Source: an uncultured Prevotellaceae bacterium
GTDB lineage: Bacteria; Bacteroidota; Bacteroidia; Bacteroidales; Bacteroidaceae
Reading direction: 5' to 3'
Assembly (NCBI GenBank): GCA_900314715.1
Contig: OMWI01000017.1
Coordinates: 1 to 64,000 of the forward strand
Length of the DNA stretch: 64,000 bases
Part shown: in pieces, positions 26,270-35,813 of the stretch
How the letters are laid out: each line of letters starts with the position of its first letter
Numbering within the stretch: the stretch's first letter is position 1
Notes under the pieces: generated by a model
Told to the model about the DNA's origin: nothing
Databases searched by the model: none
Seen by the model: only the letters and a program-made list of their open reading frames with translations
Made by a program: the position numbers and the translations under genes

Positions 26270-26665
26270 ATGACAGATCCAATAGCAGATTATCTGACAA
26301 GACTTAGGAACGCTATTATGGCACATCACCGTGTGGTTGAAGTTCCTGCGTCAAACTTGAAGAAGGAAATCACTAAGATCCTCTTCGAGAAAGGATACAT
26401 CTTGAACTACAAGTTCATTGAAGATGGTCCTCAGGGTACAATCAAAGTTGCGTTGAAGTATGACCCTGCAACGAAAACCAACGCTATCAAGTGTTTGAAG
26501 CGTGTGTCTACACCAGGTCTTCGTAAGTACACTGGTTACAAAGACATGCCGAGAGTAATTAACGGACTGGGTATTGCAATTTTATCCACGTCTAAAGGTG
26601 TAATGACTAACAAGGAAGCTGCCGAGTTGAAAATCGGCGGTGAGGTTCTTTGCTATGTTTATTAA
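26270..26665 (+). CDS. rpsH: 30S ribosomal protein S8
   Basis: 131 residues from the ATG at 26270, where the conserved MTDPIADYLTRLRNAIMAHH begins. A longer open frame from 26231 includes hairpin DNA and is not conserved. S8 is a central-domain binder of 16S rRNA and the regulator of the spc operon in E. coli. GLGIAILSTSKGVMTNKEA and GGEVLCYVY close the protein. Confidence 0.97.
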   Translation: MTDPIADYLTRLRNAIMAHHRVVEVPASNLKKEITKILFEKGYILNYKFIEDGPQGTIKVALKYDPATKTNAIKCLKRVSTPGLRKYTGYKDMPRVINGLGIAILSTSKGVMTNKEAAELKIGGEVLCYVY

Positions 26666-26679
26666 TTGGAGGATAGAAT

Positions 26680-27246
26680 ATGTCAAGAATAGGAAAATTG
26701 CCAATTAATATACCTGCAGGTGTTACCGTTACTTGTGACAAGGGTGTCGTAACCGTTAAGGGTCCTAAGGGAGAACTTACGCAGAAGGTTGACTCTTCAA
26801 TCAAGGTTAAGATTGAGAATGGTATCATTTCTTTTGAGATTGATGAGAATAGCCCTGTAAATGTTAAGCAGAAGCAAGCTTTCCACGGATTGTACCGTGC
26901 ACTTGTTAATAACATGGTGGTAGGAGTAAGCGAGGGTTTCAAGAAAGAGTTGGAATTGGTAGGTGTTGGTTATCGTGTTAGCAACCAAGGTAACATCCTT
27001 GAGTTCGCTCTCGGTTATACACACCCAATCTTCCTTCAATTGCCCGCCGAAGTTAAGGTAGAAACTAAGTCTGAACGTAACCAGAATCCTCAAATCATTC
27101 TGGAGAGTTGCGATAAGCAATTGCTCGGACTCATTTGTGCGAAGATTCGTTCTTTCCGTATGCCTGAACCTTACAAAGGAAAAGGTGTCTTGTTCAAGGG
27201 TGAGGTTATTCGTCGTAAGTCGGGTAAGTCAGCCTCAGCTAAGTAA
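26680..27246 (+). CDS. rplF: 50S ribosomal protein L6
   Basis: 188 residues, complete, with the two tandem L6 folds. SRIGKLPINIPAGVTVT opens it and the C-terminal RMPEPYKGKGVLFKGEVIRR is the family signature. L6 lies near the sarcin-ricin loop and the factor-binding site. Confidence 0.97.
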   Translation: MSRIGKLPINIPAGVTVTCDKGVVTVKGPKGELTQKVDSSIKVKIENGIISFEIDENSPVNVKQKQAFHGLYRALVNNMVVGVSEGFKKELELVGVGYRVSNQGNILEFALGYTHPIFLQLPAEVKVETKSERNQNPQIILESCDKQLLGLICAKIRSFRMPEPYKGKGVLFKGEVIRRKSGKSASAK

Positions 27247-27278
27247 TAATTAAAGTTAACGATTAAGGATTGATTATT

Positions 27279-27623
27279 ATGGCAACAAAAAAAGTTGAAA
27301 GACGAATCAAAATCAAATATAGAATTCGCAAGAAAGTAAATGGTACTTCGGAGCGTCCTCGTTTGAGCGTATTCCGCAGTAACAAGCAGATTTATGCACA
27401 AGTTATCAATGATTTGACTGGAATGACACTTGCTGCAGCTTCATCTCTCGGTTTGGAGAAGATGCCAAAGAAAGAGCAAGCCTTTAAGGTTGGTGAACTT
27501 TTGGCAGAGAAAGCCATTGCTGCTGGTATTTCCGCAGTAGTGTTTGACCGTAACGGTTATCTCTATCATGGTCGCGTAAAGGAATTGGCAGAGGGTGCAC
27601 GTAAAGGTGGTCTTAATTTTTAA
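27279..27623 (+). CDS. rplR: 50S ribosomal protein L18
   Basis: 114 residues from the ATG at 27279. An upstream ATG at 27270 would add three residues. L18 binds 5S rRNA with L5. [20 protein letters not shown] and the C-terminal [17 protein letters not shown] are diagnostic. Confidence 0.96.
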   Translation: MATKKVERRIKIKYRIRKKVNGTSERPRLSVFRSNKQIYAQVINDLTGMTLAAASSLGLEKMPKKEQAFKVGELLAEKAIAAGISAVVFDRNGYLYHGRVKELAEGARKGGLNF

Positions 27624-27629
27624 ACGATT

Positions 27630-28142
27630 ATGGCAATGAATAAAGTTAAAGTAAATAGTGACGTTGAATTAAAAGATCGTCTGGTTGCTATCAACCGTGT
27701 TACTAAAGTAACAAAAGGTGGACGTACGTTCACATTCGCTGCCATCGTCGTTGTTGGTGATGGTAAGGGAATTGTTGGATGGGGTCTTGGAAAGGCTGGC
27801 GAAGTAACCGCAGCAATCGCTAAAGGTGTGGAGTCTGCCAAGAAAAACCTCGTAAAGGTTCCCGTTTTGAAAGGAACTATTCCTCATGAGATTGAGTGCT
27901 CATTTGGTGGTGCCCAAGTTTTGTTGAAGCCTGCTGCTGCCGGTACTGGATTGAAGGCTGGTGGTGCTATGCGTGCCGTTCTTGAAAGCGTAGGTATTAC
28001 CGACGTGATTGCAAAGTCTAAAGGTTCTTCTAACGCTCACAACTTGGTTAAGGCTACAATTGCAGCTCTTAGTGATATTCGTGATGCTTATACGATTGCA
28101 GGTAATCGTGGCATTAGTATGAACAAAGTATTTAATGGATAA
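27630..28142 (+). CDS. rpsE: 30S ribosomal protein S5
   Basis: 170 residues, complete. S5 controls decoding accuracy. The double-stranded RNA-binding-like N-domain ([20 protein letters not shown]) and the C-domain [20 protein letters not shown] are conserved. A Shine-Dalgarno-like AAGGAGG follows the stop and serves rpmD. Confidence 0.97.
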   Translation: MAMNKVKVNSDVELKDRLVAINRVTKVTKGGRTFTFAAIVVVGDGKGIVGWGLGKAGEVTAAIAKGVESAKKNLVKVPVLKGTIPHEIECSFGGAQVLLKPAAAGTGLKAGGAMRAVLESVGITDVIAKSKGSSNAHNLVKATIAALSDIRDAYTIAGNRGISMNKVFNG

Positions 28143-28154
28143 GGAGGAAATTCA

Positions 28155-28331
28155 ATGGCAACAATTAAGATTAAGCAAATTAAAAGTAAGATAGGATACC
28201 CCATCGACCAGAAACGTACGCTTCAGTCTTTAGGACTTCATCGTATCTCACAGGTTGTTGAAGTTGAGGATAATCCCAGTGTCCGTGGAATGATTAAGAA
28301 AGTTCACCATTTAGTAACTGTAGTTGAATAA
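28155..28331 (+). CDS. rpmD: 50S ribosomal protein L30
   Basis: 58 residues, normal for this small protein. MATIKIKQIKSKIGYPIDQK, then RTLQSLGLHRISQVVEVED and a C-terminal VRGMIKKVHHLVTV, match the L30 family. The spacer from rpsE is 12 bp and contains an AAGGAGGAAA ribosome-binding site, one of the few clear ones in the window. Confidence 0.96.
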   Translation: MATIKIKQIKSKIGYPIDQKRTLQSLGLHRISQVVEVEDNPSVRGMIKKVHHLVTVVE

Positions 28332-28352
28332 TCTTTTAAAATTGAAGTAATT

Positions 28353-28799
28353 ATGAAATTAAATAATTTAAAGCCAGCTGCAGGTTCTACTCACTCACGT
28401 CGCCGCATAGGCCGTGGTCCAGGTTCTGGATTAGGTGGAACTTCTACCCGTGGTCACAAGGGTGCAAAGGCTCGTTCTGGTTATAAGAGAAAGATTGGTT
28501 TTGAAGGTGGTCAGATGCCATTGCAACGCCGTGTTCCGAAGGCTGGTTTCAAGAATATCAACCACAAGGAATATTTTGCAGTTAATTTGTCTACTCTCCA
28601 GAATCTTGCAGAGACCAAGTCTCTGACAAAGATTGGAATTGAGGAACTCAGAAAATTTGGCGTAGTGAAAGGCAAAGTTTTGGTTAAGATTCTCGGAAAC
28701 GGTGAATTGAAAGCCAAGATTGACGTTGAAGCTAATGCTTTCTCAAAGACAGCCGAAGAGGCAATTAAGGCAGTAGGTGGTAACGCAACTATAATCTAA
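28353..28799 (+). CDS. rplO: 50S ribosomal protein L15
   Basis: 148 residues, complete. MKLNNLKPAAGSTHSRRRIG, GHKGAKARSGYKRKIGFEGG and MPLQRRVPKAGF are diagnostic. L15 is a late 50S assembly protein. secY begins 4 bp after the stop. Confidence 0.97.
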   Translation: MKLNNLKPAAGSTHSRRRIGRGPGSGLGGTSTRGHKGAKARSGYKRKIGFEGGQMPLQRRVPKAGFKNINHKEYFAVNLSTLQNLAETKSLTKIGIEELRKFGVVKGKVLVKILGNGELKAKIDVEANAFSKTAEEAIKAVGGNATII

Positions 28800-28803
28800 G
28801 AAA

Positions 28804-30141
28804 ATGAAGAAGTTAATAGAGTACCTGAAGAACTGTTGGAAGATTGAGGATTTGCGTCAGCGACTCCTTATTACTCTTCTGTTTACGGCTATTTATCGTT
28901 TTGGGTCGTTCGTTGTACTTCCTGGTATCAACCCGTCCATGTTGTCAAAACTACAGTCGCAAACCGCAGGCGGCTTGATGTCGCTTTTGGACATGTTCTC
29001 TGGTGGTGCATTCTCCAATGCGTCTATCTTCGCACTTGGAATCATGCCGTACATCTCTGCTTCTATCGTGATGCAACTTCTTGCCGTAGCTGTACCATAT
29101 TTCCAAAAGATGCAGCGTGAAGGTGAGAGTGGTCGTAAGAAAATTAACTGGTATACCCGTATACTGACTGTTGGTATCTTGATTTTCCAAGCTCCTTCTT
29201 ATTTGTACAACTTGAAAGTGCAAGCAAGTCAGGCTTTGGCAACAGGAGTATCATGGACAGTCTTCATTTTCCCAGCTACCATTATCTTGGCAGCAGGAAG
29301 TATGTTCATCCTTTGGTTGGGTGAGCGCATCACGGATAAGGGAATTGGCAATGGTATCTCACTAATCATTATGATTGGTATTATTGCTCGTCTGCCACAA
29401 GCTTTCATTCAGGAAGTAACGTCGCGATTCACGGCAATTTCTGGTGGTGGATTGGTAATGTTTATCATTGAACTTTTGATTCTCTTCGCAGTTATATGTG
29501 CGGCTATCTTGCTTGTGCAAGGAGTACGCAAGGTTCCTGTACAATATGCTAAGCGTCTTGTTGGTAACAGACAATATGGCGGTGCACGTCAGTACATCCC
29601 ATTGAAATTGTTTGCCGCTAACGTGATGCCTATCATCTTTGCTCAGGCATTGATGTTTATTCCATTGGCAATTGTACAATATCAGTCTGACAATGCAAGT
29701 TGGTTAGTACGCTCTCTGTTGGATAACCGTAGTTTGTTGTATAATATAATTTATGTGATTTTGATTATCTTATTCACATATTTCTATACAGCTATTACAT
29801 TGAATCCAACGCAGATGGCAGAAGACATGAAGCGTAATAATGGCTTTATCCCTGGTGTTAAGCCAGGTAAAGACACGGCAGAGTATATCGATACGATTAT
29901 GTCTCGTATTACTTTCCCAGGTTCTTTGTTCATCGCTTTTATTGCAGTTATGCCAGCATTGGCTGGATTGCTTGATGTTCAACAAGCATTTTCTCAGTTC
30001 TTTGGAGGAACCTCTTTGCTGATTCTTGTGGGAGTAGTGATAGATACACTTCAACAAATAGAGAGTCACCTGATGATGCGCCATTACGATGGTTTGCTGA
30101 ATTCTGGTCGTACTCGCAATGGAGGTGTTTCTGCGTATTAA
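28804..30141 (+). CDS. secY: Preprotein translocase subunit SecY
   Basis: 445 residues with about ten transmembrane helices. It is the channel of the Sec system in the inner membrane. FGSFVVLPGINPSMLS in the first segment, SGGAFSNASIFALGIMPYIS (plug region) and VQGVRKVPVQYAKRLVGNRQ (cytoplasmic loop that binds SecA and ribosomes) are all intact. Its place between rplO and map is the usual spc arrangement. Confidence 0.97.
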   Translation: MKKLIEYLKNCWKIEDLRQRLLITLLFTAIYRFGSFVVLPGINPSMLSKLQSQTAGGLMSLLDMFSGGAFSNASIFALGIMPYISASIVMQLLAVAVPYFQKMQREGESGRKKINWYTRILTVGILIFQAPSYLYNLKVQASQALATGVSWTVFIFPATIILAAGSMFILWLGERITDKGIGNGISLIIMIGIIARLPQAFIQEVTSRFTAISGGGLVMFIIELLILFAVICAAILLVQGVRKVPVQYAKRLVGNRQYGGARQYIPLKLFAANVMPIIFAQALMFIPLAIVQYQSDNASWLVRSLLDNRSLLYNIIYVILIILFTYFYTAITLNPTQMAEDMKRNNGFIPGVKPGKDTAEYIDTIMSRITFPGSLFIAFIAVMPALAGLLDVQQAFSQFFGGTSLLILVGVVIDTLQQIESHLMMRHYDGLLNSGRTRNGGVSAY

Positions 30142-30155
30142 GCTGATCTTGCAGA

Positions 30156-30956
30156 ATGAAGATATTTCTGAAGACAGAAGATGAAATTGAGCTGATGCGC
30201 CGAGCCAACCAACTTGTTGGGAAGACTTTAGGCGAGTTGGCAAAACATATAAAGCCAGGGGTAACGACCCTTCAATTGGATAAAATTGCGGATGAATTCA
30301 TTAGGGATCATGGAGCAATTCCAACGTTCAAGAATTTTCCCAATCCATTTGGAGGGCCATTTCCCGCCAGCATTTGTACATCGGTAAATGATGTTGTAGT
30401 GCATGGCGTTCCTGATAGTAAAACTGTTCTCAAAGATGGAGATATAATTTCCATTGATTGCGGAACATTACTTGATGGCTTCAATGGAGACTCATGCTAT
30501 ACTTTTTGTGTAGGAGATGTTTCACCAGAAGTTCGTCAACTGCTCAAGATAACAAAGGAGTCTCTCTATTTGGGTATTGAGCAAGCTACTGCAGGAAAAA
30601 GGGTAGGAGATATAGGAGATACTGTTCAAACCTATTGTGAATCTCATGGATATGGGGTTGTTCGTGAACTCACAGGACACGGCATCGGCAAAGAAATGCA
30701 TGAAGACCCGCAGATACCCAATTATGGTAGAAGAGGTAACGGCGCATTATTAAAAAGTGGAATGTGCATAGCCATTGAACCAATGATTACGATGGGAAAT
30801 AGACAGATTTGGATGATGCCCGACAAATGGACTATCCGTACAAGAGACGGAAAACCTGCGGCACATTTCGAACATACTATAGCTATCCGAAGAGGCAAAG
30901 CAGAGATTTTATCTTCGTTTGATGAAGTAGAACAATTAGAAGGAGTATTGTATTAA
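30156..30956 (+). CDS. map: Methionine aminopeptidase, type I
   Basis: 266 residues. It removes the initiator Met from new proteins. The five metal ligands of the pita-bread fold are visible: Asp in [12 protein letters not shown], Asp in [12 protein letters not shown], His in [15 protein letters not shown], Glu in [11 protein letters not shown] and Glu in [10 protein letters not shown]. It is co-transcribed between secY and infA. Confidence 0.96.
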   Translation: MKIFLKTEDEIELMRRANQLVGKTLGELAKHIKPGVTTLQLDKIADEFIRDHGAIPTFKNFPNPFGGPFPASICTSVNDVVVHGVPDSKTVLKDGDIISIDCGTLLDGFNGDSCYTFCVGDVSPEVRQLLKITKESLYLGIEQATAGKRVGDIGDTVQTYCESHGYGVVRELTGHGIGKEMHEDPQIPNYGRRGNGALLKSGMCIAIEPMITMGNRQIWMMPDKWTIRTRDGKPAAHFEHTIAIRRGKAEILSSFDEVEQLEGVLY

Positions 30957-30964
30957 GAATAAAT

Positions 30965-31183
30965 ATGGCAAAACAATCAGCTATTGAACAAGACGGAACG
31001 ATCATTGAGAGCCTTTCAAATGCTATGTTCCGAGTGGAGCTTGAAAATGGAGTGCAAATCATTGCACACATCTCTGGAAAGATGCGAATGCACTACATTA
31101 AAATCCTGCCTGGTGACAAAGTGAAGGTTGAGATTAGCCCTTATGATCTTACTAAAGGGAGAATAGTGTTTAGATACAAATAA
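30965..31183 (+). CDS. infA: Translation initiation factor IF-1
   Basis: 72 residues, an S1-type OB fold. [40 protein letters not shown] and [20 protein letters not shown] are textbook IF-1. It blocks the A site during initiation. It lies 8 bp after map and 11 bp before rpmJ. Confidence 0.97.
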   Translation: MAKQSAIEQDGTIIESLSNAMFRVELENGVQIIAHISGKMRMHYIKILPGDKVKVEISPYDLTKGRIVFRYK

Positions 31184-31194
31184 TCAATAAAGAT

Positions 31195-31311
31195 ATGAAG
31201 ACGAGAGCATCAATTAAGAAACGCACACCCGACTGCCAGATTGTACGTCGTAAAGGTCGTCTGTTCGTTATCAACAAGAAGAACCCGAAGTACAAAATGC
31301 GTCAGGGTTAA
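31195..31311 (+). CDS. rpmJ: 50S ribosomal protein L36 (zinc-independent form)
   Basis: 38 residues. [20 protein letters not shown], then [18 protein letters not shown], is the family pattern. Only one Cys remains where the zinc form has three Cys and a His, as is common in Bacteroidales. It is the last gene before the alpha operon promoter. Confidence 0.95.
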   Translation: MKTRASIKKRTPDCQIVRRKGRLFVINKKNPKYKMRQG

Positions 31312-31354
31312 TGTTAAAAATCTGTAAAAAGCGTAATGTGTGGTAATTTATAGT

Positions 31355-31363
31355 TACCTTTGC
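31355..31363 (+). promoter_or_regulatory. -7 box of the alpha operon promoter
   Basis: TACCTTTGC is an exact -7 consensus, 50 bp above the rpsM start. The -33 region is not a clear match. Confidence 0.65.
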
Positions 31364-31413
31364 ATGCTTTTTGCGAATTTAAATATTTTTATTTTTAATT
31401 TTTTAATTTATCA

Positions 31414-31673
31414 ATGGCAATAAGAATTGTTGGAGTAGATTTGCCCCAGAATAAGCGTGGCGAAATCGCATTGACCTATATCTATGGTATTGGTCGAAGT
31501 AGTTCAGCAAAGAGATCCAAATGAATATCAAGCGACTGATGGATATTGGTTGCTATCGTGGAATACGTCATCGTATCGGTCTTCCTGTTCGCGGTCAAAG
31601 TACCAAGAATAACTCTCGTACACGTAAAGGAAAGAAGAAGACCGTTGCTAACAAGAAGAAGGCCACAAAGTAA
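31414..31673 (+). pseudogene. rpsM: 30S ribosomal protein S13, internally deleted and frameshifted
   Basis: The first 35 codons are normal S13 ([20 protein letters not shown] ... [10 protein letters not shown]). After AAAGAGA the sequence jumps to TCCAAATGAATATC, which matches the codons for [20 protein letters not shown] much further on. The frame then hits TGA at 31522-31524. The second half, from an ATG at 31521 that overlaps that stop (ATGA), is open for 50 codons and ends normally ([17 protein letters not shown]). The total is 260 bp against about 381 bp for an intact gene, so about 121 bp (40 codons and one base) are missing. S13 is a head protein bridging the subunits and is essential in most bacteria. 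An assembly error is the simplest reading; translational re-initiation of two fragments is possible but would still lack the core. Confidence 0.9.
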
Positions 31674-31697
31674 TTTAACGTTTAAGGTTTAAAGATT

Positions 31698-32087
31698 ATG
31701 GCAAAGAAACAAGCAACATCTAAGAAAAGAAATGTGAGAGTTGACGCGATTGGCCAACTTCACGTACATAGCTCATTCAATAACATCATTATCTCTCTTG
31801 CCAATAGCGAAGGTCAGATCATTTCTTGGTCTTCAGCAGGTAAGATGGGATTCCGTGGTTCAAAGAAGAACACTCCTTATGCTGCTCAGATGGCAGGTGA
31901 GGATTGCGCTAAAGTAGCTTATGATTTAGGTCTTCGTAAAGTTAAGGCTTATGTAAAAGGTCCAGGTAACGGACGTGAGTCTGCTATCCGTGCCGTACAT
32001 GGTGCAGGAATTGAAGTGATTGAGATTGTTGACGTTACTCCATTACCACATAATGGTTGTCGTCCTCCAAAGCGTCGTAAGGTATAA
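31698..32087 (+). CDS. rpsK: 30S ribosomal protein S11
   Basis: 129 residues, complete. S11 lies on the 30S platform. [40 protein letters not shown] and the C-terminal [17 protein letters not shown] are diagnostic. A 22-bp repeat locus separates it from rpsD, normally a close neighbour. Confidence 0.98.
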   Translation: MAKKQATSKKRNVRVDAIGQLHVHSSFNNIIISLANSEGQIISWSSAGKMGFRGSKKNTPYAAQMAGEDCAKVAYDLGLRKVKAYVKGPGNGRESAIRAVHGAGIEVIEIVDVTPLPHNGCRPPKRRKV

Positions 32088-32100
32088 TTATTTATTGGTG

Positions 32101-32181
32101 AGTTGATGATTTTATGATAATCATGTAAACACTATGTTTACCGTATGGAAACACCATATTTATTGTATGTAAACATCAACT
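32101..32181. repeat. 22-bp-period palindromic repeat, locus C (inside the alpha operon)
   Basis: Units begin at 32125, 32147 and 32169. The first is a perfect palindrome GTAAAC-ACTAT-GTTTAC with a CGTAT linker. The whole block is closed by AGTTGATG (32101-32108) and CATCAACT (32174-32181), making one long hairpin between rpsK and rpsD. Confidence 0.8.
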
Positions 32182-32211
32182 TTAATTTAATAGAAGACAC
32201 ATTTATTTATT

Positions 32212-32817
32212 ATGGCAAAGTATATAGGTCCGAAATCTAAAATTGCACGCCGATTTGGAGAACCCATCTTCGGCCCCGACAAAGTTTTGTCCAAGAGAAA
32301 CTTCCCTCCTGGACAGCATGGCAATAATCGTCGTCGTAAGATGTCTGAGTATGGTGTCATGTTGGCAGAGAAGCAAAAAGCCAAGTATACCTATGGTGTA
32401 CTCGAGCGTCAGTTCCGCAATATGTTTGACAAGGCTGCTAAGTCTGATGGTATTACTGGTGAGGTTCTGCTCCAGAACCTTGAGAGCCGACTCGACAATG
32501 TCGTGTTCCGTCTTGGCATCGCTCCTACTCGTGCTGCTGCACGCCAGTTGGTAGGTCACAAGCATATTGTTGTTGATGGCAAGGTAGTTAATATTCCATC
32601 TTTCGCAGTAAAGCCAGGTATGATTGTTGGCGTTCGCGAGAAATCTAAGTCTCTTGAAGTGATTGACGCTGCACTTGCAGGGTTTAATCATAGCAAGTAT
32701 CCATGGATTGAATGGGACGAGCAGACCAAGAGCGGTAAATTCCTCCACAAGCCTGATCGTGCCGATATCCCTGAGAATATTAAGGAACAATTAATCGTTG
32801 AGTTGTACTCTAAATAA
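32212..32817 (+). CDS. rpsD: 30S ribosomal protein S4
   Basis: 201 residues, complete. S4 nucleates 30S assembly and is a repressor of the alpha operon in E. coli. [26 protein letters not shown]-like [20 protein letters not shown] and the S4 RNA-binding domain ([20 protein letters not shown]) are present. The N-terminal zinc Cys residues of some species are absent. Confidence 0.97.
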   Translation: MAKYIGPKSKIARRFGEPIFGPDKVLSKRNFPPGQHGNNRRRKMSEYGVMLAEKQKAKYTYGVLERQFRNMFDKAAKSDGITGEVLLQNLESRLDNVVFRLGIAPTRAAARQLVGHKHIVVDGKVVNIPSFAVKPGMIVGVREKSKSLEVIDAALAGFNHSKYPWIEWDEQTKSGKFLHKPDRADIPENIKEQLIVELYSK

Positions 32818-32830
32818 TAAATCATAATTC

Positions 32831-33823
32831 ATGGCGATATTAGCATTTCAAAAACCTGATAAAGTTGTAATGTTGGAGGCAAATGACAAGTTCGGCAAGT
32901 TCGAATTTCGTCCATTGGAGCCTGGATTTGGTGTTACCATTGGTAATGCTCTTCGCCGCATTCTCCTTTCATCTCTTGAGGGCTACGCTATCAATACCGT
33001 TAAAATTGCTGGTGTTGAGCACGAGTTCTCATCTGTACCTGGTGTTAAGGAAGATGTTACCAACATTATTTTGAATCTCAAACAAGTTCGATTCAAGCAA
33101 GTAGTAGAAGAATTCGAGAATGAGAAAGTTAGTATCATCGTTGAGAATTCCACGGAATTTAAGGCTGGTGATATCGGTAAGTATCTGACTGGATTTGAAG
33201 TGTTAAACCCCGAATTGGTGATTTGTCATTTAGATGCAAAAGCTTCCATGCAGATTGATCTCTCGATTAACAAAGGTCGTGGATATGTTCCCTCCGATGA
33301 GAATCGTGAGTACTGCACAGATGTCAACGTAATTCCAATCGATTCTATCTACACCCCTATCCGTAATGTGAAATATTCAGTTGAGCCATATCGTGTTGAG
33401 CAAAAGACCGACTACGATAAACTCGTCATTGAAGTTTCTACGGATGGTTCCATCCACCCAAAGGATGCACTTAAAGAGGCTGCAAAGATACTCATCTATC
33501 ACTTTATGTTGTTCTCTGATGAGAAGATTACGCTTGAGAATCCTGATCAGGATACAAACCAAGAGTTTGATGAGGAAGTATTGCACATGCGTCAGTTGTT
33601 GAAGACTAAGCTCGTAGACATGAATCTTAGTGTTCGTGCGCTCAATTGCTTAAAAGCTGCCGATGTTGAAACACTCGGTGACTTGGTTCAATACAACAAG
33701 ACCGACCTCTTGAAGTTCCGCAACTTTGGTAAGAAATCGCTTTCAGAGCTTGATGATTTGCTCGAGAGTCTGAATCTGTCGTTTGGAACTGATATTTCAA
33801 AGTATAAACTCGACAAGGAATAA
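32831..33823 (+). CDS. rpoA: RNA polymerase subunit alpha
   Basis: 330 residues. The N-terminal domain (1-235) dimerises and assembles the core ([40 protein letters not shown]). A linker and the C-terminal domain (about 255-325; [39 protein letters not shown]) bind UP elements and activators. It lies in the standard position between rpsD and rplQ. Confidence 0.98.
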   Translation: MAILAFQKPDKVVMLEANDKFGKFEFRPLEPGFGVTIGNALRRILLSSLEGYAINTVKIAGVEHEFSSVPGVKEDVTNIILNLKQVRFKQVVEEFENEKVSIIVENSTEFKAGDIGKYLTGFEVLNPELVICHLDAKASMQIDLSINKGRGYVPSDENREYCTDVNVIPIDSIYTPIRNVKYSVEPYRVEQKTDYDKLVIEVSTDGSIHPKDALKEAAKILIYHFMLFSDEKITLENPDQDTNQEFDEEVLHMRQLLKTKLVDMNLSVRALNCLKAADVETLGDLVQYNKTDLLKFRNFGKKSLSELDDLLESLNLSFGTDISKYKLDKE

Positions 33824-33857
33824 GGATAGTACCTTGTCGCAAAAGTAAAAAACAAAA

Positions 33858-34412
33858 ATGAGACACAATAAGAAATTCAACCATCTGAGTCGTACTGCAG
33901 ATCACCGCAAGGCAATGTTGGCAAACATGGCTATTTCGCTGATTATGCACAAAAGAATCACTACGACTCTCGCTAAGGCTAAGGCCTTGAAAATGTTTAT
34001 AGAGCCATTGATTACCAAGGCAAAGGAAGACACCACACACTCTCGCCGTGTAGTGTTCAGCTATTTGCAAGGTGGTTCTCATTCTACCATGCGTACCAAG
34101 AAAGAGATTGAGCGTGTAGGCTTCGGCAACGTTCACAAGGAGGCCATCAAGGTGCTCTTTGGTGAGATTGCTCAGGCTGTAGGCGACCGTCCAGGTGGCT
34201 ACACACGTATCATCAAGCTCGGTACCCGTCAGGGTGATGCTGCAGAGATTTGCTTCATCGAGCTCGTAGACTTCGATGAGAACATGGCTAAGGCTCCTAA
34301 GGCAGTTAAGAAGACTCGTCGTAGCCGTAGGACATCAGCTCCAAAGGCTGAAGCACCTGCTACACCTGCTACCGAGACTGAAGTTCCCGCAACAGAGGAG
34401 AAGGCTGAATAA
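33858..34412 (+). CDS. rplQ: 50S ribosomal protein L17 with acidic-alanine tail
   Basis: 184 residues. The first about 120 are canonical L17 ([40 protein letters not shown]). The remaining about 45 form an extension that is first basic ([10 protein letters not shown]) and then rich in Ala, Pro, Thr and Glu, typical of Bacteroidetes L17. It is the last gene of the superoperon, followed by a strong terminator. Confidence 0.97.
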   Translation: MRHNKKFNHLSRTADHRKAMLANMAISLIMHKRITTTLAKAKALKMFIEPLITKAKEDTTHSRRVVFSYLQGGSHSTMRTKKEIERVGFGNVHKEAIKVLFGEIAQAVGDRPGGYTRIIKLGTRQGDAAEICFIELVDFDENMAKAPKAVKKTRRSRRTSAPKAEAPATPATETEVPATEEKAE

Positions 34413-34467
34413 TTTATTTGCGATTGTTTAACGTAGGATTATTGAATCCTCGTGAATATATTTAATG

Positions 34468-34533
34468 TTGTAACAACTTTTCTAAACTCTTTCTCTATGA
34501 TGAAGATGATTTGGAAAGTTGTTACAATTTTTT
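34468..34533 (+). terminator. Strong terminator after rplQ
   Basis: A perfect 13-bp stem (TTGTAACAACTTT, 34468-34480; AAAGTTGTTACAA, 34515-34527) is followed by a run of T. It ends the ribosomal superoperon. A small AGGATT-ATTG-AATCCT hairpin precedes it near 34435. Confidence 0.85.
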
Positions 34534-34548
34534 GAATAAACATAGTCG

Positions 34549-35229
34549 ATGATGCGAATAGATATTATCACCGTATTACCCGAAATGATAGAGGGATTCG
34601 TGCAAGAATCTATCTTAGCTCGTGCGCAAAAGAAAGGTCTTGCTGAAATTCATTTGCATAATCTTCGTGATTATACTTTAGATAAATGGAGACGTGTTGA
34701 CGATTATCCCTATGGCGGTTTTGCCGGAATGGTAATGCAATGTGAACCTATTGATCGTTGCATTAGTGCGTTAAAGGAAGAACGCCAGTATGATGAAGTT
34801 ATCTTCACTTCGCCAGATGGTGAACAATTTACGCAACATGTTGCCAATGAATTGTCTCTAAAAGAGAATCTCATTATCCTTTGCGGTCATTACAAGGGAA
34901 TCGACCATCGTATTCGTGAACATCTCATCACTCGTGAAATTTCTATTGGCGATTATGTCCTTACTGGAGGTGAATTGGCTGCAGCAGTTATGGCAGATGC
35001 CATTGTGCGAGTTGTTCCTGGCGTAATAGGAGATGAACAAAGTGCACTTTCCGATTGCTTCCAAGATGATATGCTTTCTGCGCCCATTTACACACGACCT
35101 GCCGATTACAAAGGTTGGAAAGTTCCCGATATCCTATTAAGTGGTAATGAGGCGAAGATTAAGCAATGGGAACTTGAGCAAGCTATGGAACGAACCAAAC
35201 GATTACGTCCTGATTTGTTAGATAAATAA
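34549..35229 (+). CDS. trmD: tRNA (guanine-N1)-methyltransferase, position 37
   Basis: 226 residues. It methylates G37 of tRNAs using S-adenosylmethionine and so prevents +1 frameshifting. The trefoil-knot SPOUT motifs are visible: [47 protein letters not shown] and [15 protein letters not shown]. The start could be 34549 or the next codon (ATGATG). It stands alone after the ribosomal operon, outside the usual rpsP-rimM-trmD-rplS cluster. Confidence 0.96.
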   Translation: MMRIDIITVLPEMIEGFVQESILARAQKKGLAEIHLHNLRDYTLDKWRRVDDYPYGGFAGMVMQCEPIDRCISALKEERQYDEVIFTSPDGEQFTQHVANELSLKENLIILCGHYKGIDHRIREHLITREISIGDYVLTGGELAAAVMADAIVRVVPGVIGDEQSALSDCFQDDMLSAPIYTRPADYKGWKVPDILLSGNEAKIKQWELEQAMERTKRLRPDLLDK

Positions 35230-35274
35230 TAGATTTTTCATTTACACTCCTTTTATTAATCCTATATAATCATT

Positions 35275-35802
35275 ATGGAAAAATATGTAGCAAGCCCACA
35301 GCTGGGATTTTCGGAAGCCGTAAGATTGGCTATGAGTAGATTGTTTGATTTCAATGGTAGAAGTCGAAGGTCTGAGTTTTGGTGGTTTATGTTGGCCTTC
35401 TATATTGTCTGTTATGTTGTTGGTTTTATCATTTCATTGTTTTTGCCCGCATTACCTGCTGCAATTATCAATTCATCATTATGGATTGTAGCTGTGGGTG
35501 TTACGGTCAGACGATTACAAGATAATGGACATAGCAAATGGTGGGTGTTCCTTTCTTTCATCATTTCGATAGTTTATAATGCATACCTTGTTAATTCTGA
35601 TTTTATGTTTGAACTGGCAAGTGTTAATGTTAATCCTGAAGCTGTAATTAAGTCGTTGATAGACGATCCCAAGATTATGATTCTTTCCTTGCTCGATTCT
35701 GTCTTTACAATCGTCATTATCGTGATGTGTATGATAGATGGCAAACCACAAACTAATAGGTATGGAGAATCACCGAAATATAAACTTGTTTCGGAGGATT
35801 GA
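35275..35802 (+). CDS. DUF805 inner-membrane protein
   Basis: 175 residues with about four transmembrane helices. The motif LFDFNGRSRRSEFWWFMLAF followed by VGVTVRRLQDNGHSKWWVF is the DUF805 signature. A longer than usual loop (about 115-145) lies before the last helix. The function is unknown. It starts 45 bp after trmD on the same strand and may be read through. It converges on the patatin gene with an 11-bp gap. Confidence 0.88.
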   Translation: MEKYVASPQLGFSEAVRLAMSRLFDFNGRSRRSEFWWFMLAFYIVCYVVGFIISLFLPALPAAIINSSLWIVAVGVTVRRLQDNGHSKWWVFLSFIISIVYNAYLVNSDFMFELASVNVNPEAVIKSLIDDPKIMILSLLDSVFTIVIIVMCMIDGKPQTNRYGESPKYKLVSED

Positions 35803-35813
35803 TGATAGACTTG

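Noticed and set aside
34300..34412. Frameshift or fusion at the L17 C-terminus
   Set aside because: The Ala/Pro/Glu-rich tail is a usual extension in Bacteroidetes L17, and the frame is intact to the stop.
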